Of a stretch of DNA of 64,000 nucleotides, positions 44,221 through 51,989 are shown one piece after another; positions within the stretch are counted from its first letter, which is position 1, and every line of letters begins with the position of its first letter. Below the pieces are notes generated by a model. It ran no database searches. It was given only the letters and a program-made list of their open reading frames with translations, and was not told where the DNA came from. The position numbers and the translations under genes are program-made. The stretch comes from an uncultured Saprospiraceae bacterium (GTDB taxonomy: Bacteria; Bacteroidota; Bacteroidia; Chitinophagales; Saprospiraceae), in assembly GCA_937928045.1 (NCBI GenBank), contig CALFWO010000017.1:1-64000 (forward strand), in the 5' to 3' direction.

Positions 44221-45366
44221 ATGAAATTCTATTTTATGAAGCCTTGGTTGCCCATTTTAGTTGTAGTCATTTCTCTGATGTCTACCCAGTCAAATGCCCA
44301 AGATATCCATTGGACCCTTTTCGAATATGCATCACTGAATAGTAATCCGGCACAAACTGGAGCTTTCTACGGTACTTATCGAATAGGAGGGATACTGCGA
44401 GATTCTGAATTCGCTAGTCAAAACAATCAAGGTGGTGTGACCAATGTTTATGGTCCTGCATTTACCATCACCGTGGATGGACCGATTATTAGAGGATTTC
44501 GAAAACAAGATTGGGTCGGTGTTGGAGCTGCATTCTATACGGATGGCGCTGGAGATGGTAGATTGTCTACTTCCCTTAGTCATGTTTCAGTGGCTTATCA
44601 CCTAGCTTTAGATAAAAAGCAAAGAACAGTCTTAACGTTCGGACTGCAAGGTGGTATGGGCTCAAGAAGATTTAGAGCATATGATAATCTTCGATTGGCC
44701 GATGGTGGCACAGCTTTAAGTGCAAACCCGCCTTCTCAAGAGGTATTTAATTTCGCCACCGTTGAAGAAAATCTCGATAACAATAGAGAAAGAGCCTTAA
44801 AGAACAACGGAGGAGTAGATATTAACTTCGGATTCTTATTGAAAACCAAACCGAACAAAAATACAAGTGTGGAAGTTGGTTTGGTAGGTAAACATCTATA
44901 TCCCTATAGATATGGATTCGACAGAGATACACTTTCAGGAAATACGGGTGGCAATAATCAACCGAGAAACAATGCCTACAAATTGGGAGCAAACATTGGA
45001 CTTCAATTTGGAATGGACTATAGATTCAATAAAGAATGGAGCATTAGACCAGCTGCACAATTTCAAATTATTTCAGGCGCAAAACCATATTTTCAAATGG
45101 GTGCGATGATGGGTTACAAGCTAGATCCGAAAAAGGATATGATTCTAAAATTCGGTCCTGGCTATCGAGTTGGAGATGCTGCGCAATTATTGCTTGGATT
45201 TGAAAAAGGAAATATCAGAGCAGCGGCTTCCTATGATATGAATCTCGGAGATATTACCCAGATAAGTCCATTGTATGGAGGAGGTGTAGAAATTGCAGTT
45301 TCTTACATAGGAACCATCTTTAAGCAACCAGAATTAAAGCCAGTTATTATCTGTCCTAGATACTAA
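44221..45366 (+). CDS. PorP/SprF-family T9SS-associated membrane protein
   Basis: A 381-residue outer-membrane protein. The signal peptide (MKPWLPILVVVISL, ending SNAQ) leads into QDIHWTLFEYASLNSNPAQTGAFYGTYRIGGILRD, the recognisable PorP/SprF opening. A long barrel of alternating strands follows (GVGAAFYTDGAGDGRL, TFGLQGGMGSRRF, FGMDYRFNKEWSIRPAAQFQII). The family supports T9SS export or surface display of large adhesins such as SprB. It sits 36 bases ahead of an OmpA-like gene, the usual partner order. The open frame extends 37 codons upstream, but the ATG at 44221 (or 44236) fits the signal peptide. Confidence 0.85.
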   Translation: MKFYFMKPWLPILVVVISLMSTQSNAQDIHWTLFEYASLNSNPAQTGAFYGTYRIGGILRDSEFASQNNQGGVTNVYGPAFTITVDGPIIRGFRKQDWVGVGAAFYTDGAGDGRLSTSLSHVSVAYHLALDKKQRTVLTFGLQGGMGSRRFRAYDNLRLADGGTALSANPPSQEVFNFATVEENLDNNRERALKNNGGVDINFGFLLKTKPNKNTSVEVGLVGKHLYPYRYGFDRDTLSGNTGGNNQPRNNAYKLGANIGLQFGMDYRFNKEWSIRPAAQFQIISGAKPYFQMGAMMGYKLDPKKDMILKFGPGYRVGDAAQLLLGFEKGNIRAAASYDMNLGDITQISPLYGGGVEIAVSYIGTIFKQPELKPVIICPRY

Positions 45367-45402
45367 TCAATTTTACGCTAGCCATTATTCAAAAAAGTTA
45401 AC

Positions 45403-47460
45403 ATGAAATACTTTTCAATAATAATTTTACTTTTCTCTTTTACCACTGCACTTTTCGCACAACCTGTAAACAAGTCAAGCAAAGATCAATTGATTAGCGC
45501 TGCCGAATTGGCATTGGAATACAACGATTATTATAGTGCGTTAGAGAATTATGAAAAATATTACAAAGAAGAACGTGATGTCAAAATCGCTTTTGAAATA
45601 GCAAATTTACATTATAAGCTAAGGGACTATGCCAAAGCTGAAAATTGGTATACTAGAATTGCCAACAAAAAGAATACTAGAAAATTTAAAAATACTTACG
45701 TTCCTGAAATTAACTTCGACGTCGCTAGAATGATGAAGTACAATGGTAAATATACCGAAGCAAAGGAAGCCTTTCAGTTGTACATAGGGGAGGCAGAAGA
45801 CATTGAAAAAATAAAATTGGCAAAAAAGGAAATTGCTGGTTGTGAACTCGCTCTAGAAATGGACGAAGCTTCCGGAATCTCCGTGGTCAATGCAGGCAAT
45901 AATGTAAACTCAAAGTACAGTGAAGCATCACCTTTTTCAGCTAATGGAACAGATATCTATTATGCAGGAATTAAAAGTAATAAGATTATTTATTTAGAAG
46001 GGGAAAATGAAAATGTAACTAGTCAAATTTGGAAAGCTACAAAAGGGGAAGAAGGATATGGTAAAGGAGTAGCGATAGAAGGAGACAATATCCCTAGGGA
46101 AGGATATCACTTGGGAAATCTAACCCTAAGCCCTGATGGCGAGCGAATGTTTTTTACACGAGCAACTCTAAAAGGAAATGATCTAGAAACAAGTGAATTG
46201 TATGTCTCTAGTATGGGGGCTGATGGTTGGGGAGCAGCACAACCAGTAAATGGAGTAAATGGTGAATATATCGTAAGACATCCAGCAGTCGGTGAACTAT
46301 TTAACAAAGAGGTTTTAATTTTCTCTTCGAACCGAGAAGGTGGTTTTGGAGGTTATGATCTATATTATTCGACCCTATCTGGCGATGGTTACGAAGCGCC
46401 TATCAATATGGGGGAAATCATTAACGGAGCTGGAGATGAAGTTACACCTTACTATGTAGATGGAGTATTGTATTTTAGTAGTGAAAGCTTTGTAAGTATG
46501 GGAGGTTTTGATATCTACAGCAGTGAATGGAACGGATCAAATTGGTCAGAACCACAAAATATTGGAAAGCCTTTCAATAGTTCTGTGGATGATTTGTACT
46601 TCTCTATTGACGCTGAAGGATACAATGGATTATTGGTTTCCAATAGAGAAGGAACAATTTCGGTAAAAGGAAAAACTTGTTGTGATGATATCTGGGTGGT
46701 ATCCAAGGAAAAGATTGTTATCGATCTTGTTACGACTTTATACAATGATAAAAAACAACCTTTGGATTCTGTCAAAGTGGTAATTACTGACATGGTAGAA
46801 AACGAAGTAGGAGAGCGTCGATCTAGAATGCGGCCAGATACCAATGCTTATAATTTTCCATTACTTGTGGAAAAGAGCTACCAAATCGTAGCTTCAAGAT
46901 CAGGATATTATCCTGATACTTTAACAGTGAATACAGTAGGAATTAGTGAAAGTCAAGTTTTGCAAAAAGCATTTGAACTTCGACCACTACCTCCACCACC
47001 ACCACCAAAAGAACCAGAAAGCGAATTCGAAGAATATGCTATCAATGAACCGATTCGATTGAATAATATTTATTATGATTTTGATGATGACAAGATTTTG
47101 GCAGATGCCGAACCTGATTTGGAAGTAATCCTAGAGTTAATGGAGCAATATCCAGATATGGTTATTGAGCTTGGTTCGCATACCGATTCTCGAGGACCGT
47201 CTCCGTACAATAAAGAATTATCACAGCGAAGAGCTGAATCCGCTCGAAAATGGTTAATCAAAAAGAAAGTTGCTGGTGAACGTATCAAACCAGTAGGCTA
47301 TGGGGAATCTGTAATTTTAAATGAATGTACCAATGGAGTCAAATGTGAAGATGATGCCCATAGATTTAACCGTCGTACAGAATTTAAAATTATTGCAGGA
47401 CCAACTACCATTACGATTAATAAGAAACGATTGATCAAAAGGACTTCCGGCGATAATTAA
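45403..47460 (+). CDS. OmpA-family envelope protein with TPR and PD40-like repeats
   Basis: A 685-residue exported protein (signal peptide ending FAQ). Residues about 25-150 are TPR-like (ALEYNDYYSALENYEKYYKE, RDYAKAENWYTRIA, GKYTEAKEAFQLYI). About 170-440 carry WD40/PD40-like beta-propeller repeats (LSPDGERMFFTRA, FSSNREGGFGGYDLYYS). A carboxypeptidase-regulatory-like domain lies near 455-520. A proline run precedes the C-terminal OmpA peptidoglycan-binding domain (IYYDFDDDKIL, ELGSHTDSRG, NKELSQRRAESARKWL). Such proteins are encoded next to PorP/SprF genes and anchor T9SS or gliding parts to peptidoglycan (PorE-like). The gene is tightly linked to its neighbours on both sides. Confidence 0.87.
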   Translation: MKYFSIIILLFSFTTALFAQPVNKSSKDQLISAAELALEYNDYYSALENYEKYYKEERDVKIAFEIANLHYKLRDYAKAENWYTRIANKKNTRKFKNTYVPEINFDVARMMKYNGKYTEAKEAFQLYIGEAEDIEKIKLAKKEIAGCELALEMDEASGISVVNAGNNVNSKYSEASPFSANGTDIYYAGIKSNKIIYLEGENENVTSQIWKATKGEEGYGKGVAIEGDNIPREGYHLGNLTLSPDGERMFFTRATLKGNDLETSELYVSSMGADGWGAAQPVNGVNGEYIVRHPAVGELFNKEVLIFSSNREGGFGGYDLYYSTLSGDGYEAPINMGEIINGAGDEVTPYYVDGVLYFSSESFVSMGGFDIYSSEWNGSNWSEPQNIGKPFNSSVDDLYFSIDAEGYNGLLVSNREGTISVKGKTCCDDIWVVSKEKIVIDLVTTLYNDKKQPLDSVKVVITDMVENEVGERRSRMRPDTNAYNFPLLVEKSYQIVASRSGYYPDTLTVNTVGISESQVLQKAFELRPLPPPPPPKEPESEFEEYAINEPIRLNNIYYDFDDDKILADAEPDLEVILELMEQYPDMVIELGSHTDSRGPSPYNKELSQRRAESARKWLIKKKVAGERIKPVGYGESVILNECTNGVKCEDDAHRFNRRTEFKIIAGPTTITINKKRLIKRTSGDN

Positions 47461-47475
47461 TTTCAAAGAATAAAA

Positions 47476-47904
47476 ATGCTGCGCTCAATTTTTTACACAA
47501 GCTTTTTGCTTTTGTTAGTCAGTTTCATGTCTTGTTCCGCAAGCAAGAAAATCAATTTAAATATTGATCCCGTCATGACTTTTGAGCCTAGACAAATTGA
47601 TTTAGGAGTTGTAAAAAAAGGGGAAAGTAAAACTATGATTTTTCCATTCACCAATACCGGTGATCAATCCATAGAAATTGAAATGGCCACCGGTTGCCAG
47701 TGTAGCGAAATCATTGCCCCTGTCGGACAAAAATTTAAGCCAGGAGAAAAAGGAGAAATCAAAGTTATATTTCACAGCAAGGATGAAAAAGATTTTGGAC
47801 CCCAAAAGAAAACCGTTGATGTACTTTTAATTCAAACGGACGCCCAAACTGGATATCAAATTGTCAAGCAATTCTGGTATACTGTTAATCTGGAGTCGTT
47901 ATAA
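47476..47904 (+). CDS. DUF1573 lipoprotein (copy 1)
   Basis: A 142-residue lipoprotein (lipobox SFMSC, Cys20) with one DUF1573 domain: FEPRQIDLGVVKKGESKTMIFPFTNTG, then GCQCSEII, and FKPGEKGEIKVIF. DUF1573 is an immunoglobulin-like fold with a conserved Cys pair and unknown function, common in Bacteroidota envelopes. Starts 15 bases after the OmpA-like gene, so it probably belongs to that operon. A second copy follows 57 bases later. Confidence 0.8.
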   Translation: MLRSIFYTSFLLLLVSFMSCSASKKINLNIDPVMTFEPRQIDLGVVKKGESKTMIFPFTNTGDQSIEIEMATGCQCSEIIAPVGQKFKPGEKGEIKVIFHSKDEKDFGPQKKTVDVLLIQTDAQTGYQIVKQFWYTVNLESL

Positions 47905-47961
47905 AACCAATTAATCATTCTGTACGTTACTAGATAAATTAGATCAATCAAAGAATTTATT

Positions 47962-48393
47962 ATGAAGCCTGTAATATTTTCACTTTTAATATTAAGCATA
48001 GTTTTTATCAGTTGCGATAGTACTAAAAAAGTTACTTCCACCCAGCCGGCGGTTGATCCGGTTATGCATTTTGATCCATCAATGATTGATTTGGGGACAG
48101 TGAAAAAGGGCGAAGTGAAAAAAATGGTTTTTCCCTTCACCAATACAAGTAGCCAAGATTTACAAATAGATTTCGCGGATGCAGGATGCCATTGCACTGA
48201 GATTGAAGCACCAGAAACAACAGTTTTTAAGCCTGGAGAAAAGGGGGAAGTTCTGTTGACCTATTTTAGTGACAGAGAAGAAGAGTTAGGTGCTCACGAA
48301 AAGACACCGCTGATTTTACTTAAGCGAACGGATCCAAACACTGGAAGTAATATGATTAAAGAGATTACATTTAAAGTAATCGTAACTGAATAA
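47962..48393 (+). CDS. DUF1573 lipoprotein (copy 2)
   Basis: A 143-residue lipoprotein (lipobox VFISC, Cys18) with the same layout as the preceding gene: FDPSMIDLGTVKKGEVKKMVFPFTNTS, GCHCTEIEAP and FKPGEKGEVLLTYF. The two copies share many positions, including DPVM(T/H)F and the Cys-x-Cys motif, and are clearly a tandem duplication that has diverged. Convergent with the MoxR ATPase gene, with only two bases between stops. Confidence 0.8.
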   Translation: MKPVIFSLLILSIVFISCDSTKKVTSTQPAVDPVMHFDPSMIDLGTVKKGEVKKMVFPFTNTSSQDLQIDFADAGCHCTEIEAPETTVFKPGEKGEVLLTYFSDREEELGAHEKTPLILLKRTDPNTGSNMIKEITFKVIVTE

Positions 48394-48395
48394 CA

Positions 48396-49247
48396 CTAGT
48401 AATAATTTCTTCCTCCAGGTTTGTTCTTTAATCTTTCGACCAATTCCAAGTCCTGTTCATTCTTAATTAATGCTTGAATATATGGGGGGAGTGCTTCAAC
48501 CAAATCTATCTTTTCTAGATCTGCAGATAACAGTCTTTCATTTAGGAGTAATCTGATCCAATCTACCAGTTCACTTGTTGACGGCGCCTTTTTCAATCCG
48601 CGTTGTTCTCTGATCAAATAAAATATTCGAAGCGCTTGAGTAACCAAAGATTCCTCGAGATTTGGAAAATGAACTTCGACGATTTCGCGCATCACATCCT
48701 CCCCCGGAAACTGAATAAAGTGGAATAAACATCTTCTTAAGAAAGGGTCAGGCAAATCTTTTTCATTATTCGAAGTAATAATCACAATCGGACGCTTTTT
48801 AGCTTTGATGGTTTTTTGTAATTCATAAACATAAAACTCCATTTTATCCAATTCCAATAATAAATCATTCGGAAATTCAATATCAGCTTTGTCAATTTCA
48901 TCAATCAATAAAACGACTGATTCCTCTTGATCAAATGCTTCCCACATTTTCCCTTTCTTAATGTATTGATCAATTTGAGAAACATCTCGGTCCCCTAACT
49001 GGGAATCGCGCAACCTTGAAACGGCATCATATTCATAGAGACCTTGTTGCGCAGTAGTAGTAGATTTGACATGCCAGGTGATCAACTTTTTGCCCAACGA
49101 TTTTGCGATTTCATGAGCTAGCATGGTTTTTCCCGTTCCGGGTTCCCCTTTAACCAATAAAGGTTTTTCTAAGAATATCGCCGCATTCACAGCAATTTGT
49201 AATTCGGACGTAGCAACATATGCGCCACTCCCTTTAAATTTTTTCAT
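48396..49247 (-). CDS. MoxR-family AAA+ ATPase
   Basis: A 283-residue AAA+ protein starting at ATG 49247 (MKKFKGSGAYVATSELQ). Walker A GEPGTGKTMLAHEIA (about 32-46), Walker B VLLIDEIDKAD, sensor 1 ITSNNEKDLPDPFLRR, and a lid domain at about 185-283. MoxR ATPases act as chaperones that insert cofactors or assemble complexes, usually with a von Willebrand A partner. No vWA gene is next to it. The frame is open 16 codons upstream, but that would overlap pnuC. The true starts of this gene and pnuC are only 28 bases apart, divergent. Confidence 0.87.
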   Translation of the reverse strand: MKKFKGSGAYVATSELQIAVNAAIFLEKPLLVKGEPGTGKTMLAHEIAKSLGKKLITWHVKSTTTAQQGLYEYDAVSRLRDSQLGDRDVSQIDQYIKKGKMWEAFDQEESVVLLIDEIDKADIEFPNDLLLELDKMEFYVYELQKTIKAKKRPIVIITSNNEKDLPDPFLRRCLFHFIQFPGEDVMREIVEVHFPNLEESLVTQALRIFYLIREQRGLKKAPSTSELVDWIRLLLNERLLSADLEKIDLVEALPPYIQALIKNEQDLELVERLKNKPGGRNYY

Positions 49248-49275
49248 ATTTGTCACAGCATAAAGGTACACATAT

Positions 49276-49872
49276 ATGGATTGGTTGGAAAACATTTGGT
49301 CAGCTGCTTTAGCGCAATCTTGGATTGAATGGATCGCATTAATCAGCAGTGTGATTTATGTGATCTTAGCCGCAAAAGAAAACGTATGGTGTTGGCCCTT
49401 CGGAATTGTCGGAGTTATTGCTTCACTTTATCTATTCGTCCAAGGAAAATTATTTCTTGATGCAGGTTTACAAATCTATTACTTGTTCATGTCTTTCTAT
49501 GGTTGGTGGAGTTGGGGGAAAACAATGAAGGTGACTAAACTTGAAATTTCTACCCGAAAACCACTCTGGCATCTATCCGTAATCTGTTTGGGATTTGCAG
49601 CTGCCTATCCTCTGGGGTTGTTATCTCAATATTTTGGAGGAGCACTACCTTTTATAGACGCACTAACGACAACCTTTGCACTGATAGCTACCTACATGGT
49701 TGCCAAAAAGATTTTGGAGAATTGGCTCTATTGGATTATTATCGACATTGTATGCATTTGGGTATACTGGCAGAAAGATTTTCAATTGTTGTCAGTCTTA
49801 TATTTGGTTTTTGCAATCGTGGCTATTTTTGGATGGTTAGAGTGGAAGAAAAAATCCCCGATCAAACTATAA
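49276..49872 (+). CDS. pnuC: Nicotinamide riboside / mononucleotide transporter PnuC
   Basis: A 198-residue inner-membrane protein with about seven hydrophobic spans. The PnuC pattern is clear: WIEWIALISSVIYVILAAKENVWCWPFGIVG, then YYLFMSFYGWWSWG, and a C-terminal WLYWIIIDIVCIWVYWQKDFQLLSVLYLVFAI. PnuC imports nicotinamide riboside for salvage to NAD+. It could also be the thiamine variant PnuT; no TPP riboswitch is visible in the 28-base leader. Together with nadE and nadC it is the third NAD gene of the window. Confidence 0.88.
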   Translation: MDWLENIWSAALAQSWIEWIALISSVIYVILAAKENVWCWPFGIVGVIASLYLFVQGKLFLDAGLQIYYLFMSFYGWWSWGKTMKVTKLEISTRKPLWHLSVICLGFAAAYPLGLLSQYFGGALPFIDALTTTFALIATYMVAKKILENWLYWIIIDIVCIWVYWQKDFQLLSVLYLVFAIVAIFGWLEWKKKSPIKL

Positions 49873-49881
49873 AGTAATAAT

Positions 49882-49986
49882 CGGGGCATAGGAGAAGCTC
49901 CCATCATCATTCTCTTAATAACCCTGGAAGGCATTTATTCAATGGTTTAAATGATGGTTCGAGTTGTGGAGTACTTCTTATGCCCT
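49882..49986 (+). ncRNA. Possible structured RNA between pnuC and nqrA
   Basis: Within the 458-base gap, GGGGCATA (49883-49890) pairs with TATGCCCT (49979-49986), enclosing CCATCAT (49901-49907) paired with ATGATGG (49951-49957), a small GGAG/CTCC hairpin (49891-49901) and a weaker AACC/GGTT stem (49920-49947). Nested distant stems suggest a folded RNA rather than a simple terminator. The strand is uncertain, since the pairing is nearly the same on both; the plus strand is given because the neighbours are on it. It matches no riboswitch class that I recognise. Confidence 0.35.
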
Positions 49987-50195
49987 AAAGTAATAGAGTG
50001 CTAATAAGATAAGAGTTTTGTTCCTGTTCTGCTCCAATATACTGACAAGAATTTAAAATCCAATTTTTGCTCTAAATTTTAACATGGAGACCTTCTCCTT
50101 CAAAAATTTCAATAATAGATTGAAACTAATTATTCGATATTCCGATCATTTTGGCCAAAGTTACGTACAGTAGGAGGTATGATTAAAACGAAAAT

Positions 50196-50230
50196 CGCTT
50201 TTTATTTAGATTCTGTCTAAATAAAAAGCG
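50196..50230. repeat. Perfect 15-base inverted repeat ahead of the nqr promoter
   Basis: CGCTTTTTATTTAGA and TCTAAATAAAAAGCG are exact inverted repeats around TTCTG. It could be a terminator read on the minus strand (T-rich sequence follows there), or an operator: the core TTTAGA-N5-TCTAAA has the dyad form of a metalloregulator site. It lies about 50 bases upstream of the nqrA -7 element. The rest of 49987-50330 holds no recognisable gene. Confidence 0.6.
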
Positions 50231-50278
50231 AGAAGCCTGTTACACTCCTTCGAACTGACTTATAACCTGAATACTTAC

Positions 50279-50286
50279 TATCTTTG
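50279..50286 (+). promoter_or_regulatory. -7 element of the nqr operon
   Basis: TATCTTTG followed by CAC matches TAnnTTTG and the same extended form (TTTGCAC) seen ahead of metG and rpmE2. It lies 44 bases before the TTG start of nqrA. A near-match TTA stands 16 bases upstream in place of the -33 TTG. Confidence 0.5.
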
Positions 50287-50330
50287 CACGAATTTTAGGG
50301 TAGTAATTTTTTCATCTAAACCTTCCGACC

Positions 50331-51965
50331 TTGAAGAGCGGTTTTATTACCATCGTCCTTACTTTTTTCTTTCTGTCTTCTAGCACCCCTTTGTTTGCTC
50401 AAAGTACAACTGGCGCTGATTATCTGATCTATGGGATAATTGCAATTGTTGCTTTGATTATTCTTGGGATAATCTTGCTAGTTGGAGACAGTCTTGTAAA
50501 AATTGAGGCAAGAAAATCTGGCGTTAAGAACACAGATGAGTATTCCATTTTGCCATCTTTCGGCAGCAATTCAAATGCTAAGCGGCCAAAAATTGCTGCT
50601 CAGGATAATTACATCAGTCTGACCAAAGGACACGACATCCTTTTAGAAGGTGATCCTGAAGAGCGTCTGTATGCTGAAGGAGGAGCAAAAACCTTTGCAG
50701 TATTGCCTCCGAACTTCATTGGAATGTCACCCATTCCAAAAGTCGAAGTTGAAGTAGGTGATGAAGTTAAGGCAGGTGATCATTTATTTTATGACAAGAA
50801 ATCTCCTTCTGTTAAATACGTAGCTCCAGTTTCTGGAGAAGTAATCGCAGTTAATAGAGGTGCAAAGCGATCTATTGCAAGTGTTGTGATTCTTGCCGAT
50901 AAAGAGCAGAAGTTCAGAACTTTAGATGTTCCGACACTTGGAGATTGTAGCCGGGAAGAATTGGTGAACTTCCTTTTGGATTCAGGAGGATGGACGATGC
51001 TTAGACAGCGACCTTTTGATACAATTCCTTCTCCAGCGGATTCTCCTAAATCTATTTTCATTTCAACTTTCGATTCCGCGCCATTGGCACCGGATTTAGA
51101 TTTTGTTGTTGAAGGAAGAGAAGGAGCTTTCCAAAAAGGTTTGGATGTACTAAATATGCTCACAGAAGGCTTTGTACATCTTGGCCTTGATGCTCGAGAT
51201 GGTCAATTGGCTCCTTCAGAAGCGTTTACTAGCGCAGAAGGTGTTAAGAAAACTTGGTTCAGTGGCCCTCACCCAAGCGGAAACGTAGGCATTCAAATTC
51301 ACCATGTTGATCCTATAAATTCAGGAGATAAGATTTGGTACTTGGGAGTACAAGAAGTTATAACACTTGGTCATATATTCTTGAATGGTCAATTCAATGC
51401 AACGAGATATGTTGCTGTCGGTGGCGCAGATATCGACAAGCCAGCTTACCACAAAACATTCTTAGGAGCAAATATTGGAGAATTGCTAGAAGGAAAATTA
51501 ACGAATGATCATGTTCGTTTGATCGCTGGAGATGTTTTGAGTGGAAAGGCAAAACAATCAGAAGATTTTATCAACTACTATGACGATCAAGTGACTGTGA
51601 TTGAAGAAGGAGATGAGTATGAAATGTTTGGATGGTTGGTACCAATTGCTCCAAGACCCACTATAAGTAAGACATTCCCTAATTTCCTTTATCCAGATTT
51701 AGCATTCAAAGGAAACACCAATACCCACGGAGAAGAAAGAGCTTTTGTAGTCACTGGCCAATACGAACAAGTATTGCCAATGGATATTTATCCTCAACAT
51801 TTGATGAAAGCGATTATGGTCCAAGATTTCGAAAGAATGGAAGGATTAGGAATCTTCGAATTGAGTGAAGAAGATGTGGCACTTTGTGAATTTGCCTGTA
51901 CTTCTAAACAGCCATTGCAACACATTTTGCGAGAAGGGTTAGAAGTAATGAGAGAACAACTTTAA
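50331..51965 (+). CDS. nqrA: Na+-translocating NADH:quinone reductase subunit A, with N-terminal membrane segment
   Basis: A 544-residue NqrA. The family core runs from about residue 95 (ISLTKGHDILLEGDP) through VEVEVGDEVKAGDHLFYDK, KYVAPVSGEV, FSGPHPSGNVGIQIHHVDP and NTNTHGEERAFVVTGQYEQVLPMDIYP. Usual NqrA is about 450 residues and lacks membrane spans. Here about 90 extra residues include a signal-peptide-like start (LKSGFITIVLTFFF, ending LFAQ) and a hydrophobic helix at 31-53 (YLIYGIIAIVALIILGIILLV). That helix would leave the core in the cytosol, tethered to the membrane. The start must be TTG at 50331: no ATG or GTG lies in frame between the upstream stop (50304) and the core. First gene of nqrABCDEF. 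Confidence 0.92.
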   Translation: MKSGFITIVLTFFFLSSSTPLFAQSTTGADYLIYGIIAIVALIILGIILLVGDSLVKIEARKSGVKNTDEYSILPSFGSNSNAKRPKIAAQDNYISLTKGHDILLEGDPEERLYAEGGAKTFAVLPPNFIGMSPIPKVEVEVGDEVKAGDHLFYDKKSPSVKYVAPVSGEVIAVNRGAKRSIASVVILADKEQKFRTLDVPTLGDCSREELVNFLLDSGGWTMLRQRPFDTIPSPADSPKSIFISTFDSAPLAPDLDFVVEGREGAFQKGLDVLNMLTEGFVHLGLDARDGQLAPSEAFTSAEGVKKTWFSGPHPSGNVGIQIHHVDPINSGDKIWYLGVQEVITLGHIFLNGQFNATRYVAVGGADIDKPAYHKTFLGANIGELLEGKLTNDHVRLIAGDVLSGKAKQSEDFINYYDDQVTVIEEGDEYEMFGWLVPIAPRPTISKTFPNFLYPDLAFKGNTNTHGEERAFVVTGQYEQVLPMDIYPQHLMKAIMVQDFERMEGLGIFELSEEDVALCEFACTSKQPLQHILREGLEVMREQL

Positions 51966-51989
51966 AAGAAAAAGATACAGACTATCAAT

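Noticed and set aside
49248-49295. Extended MoxR start overlapping pnuC
   Set aside because: The additional 16 residues have no match to the AAA+ fold, and the ATG at 49247 starts directly at the conserved region.
49873-50330. TPP, cobalamin, SAM or FMN riboswitch between pnuC and nqrA
   Set aside because: None of the conserved core sequences of these classes is visible; only an unclassified fold is reported.
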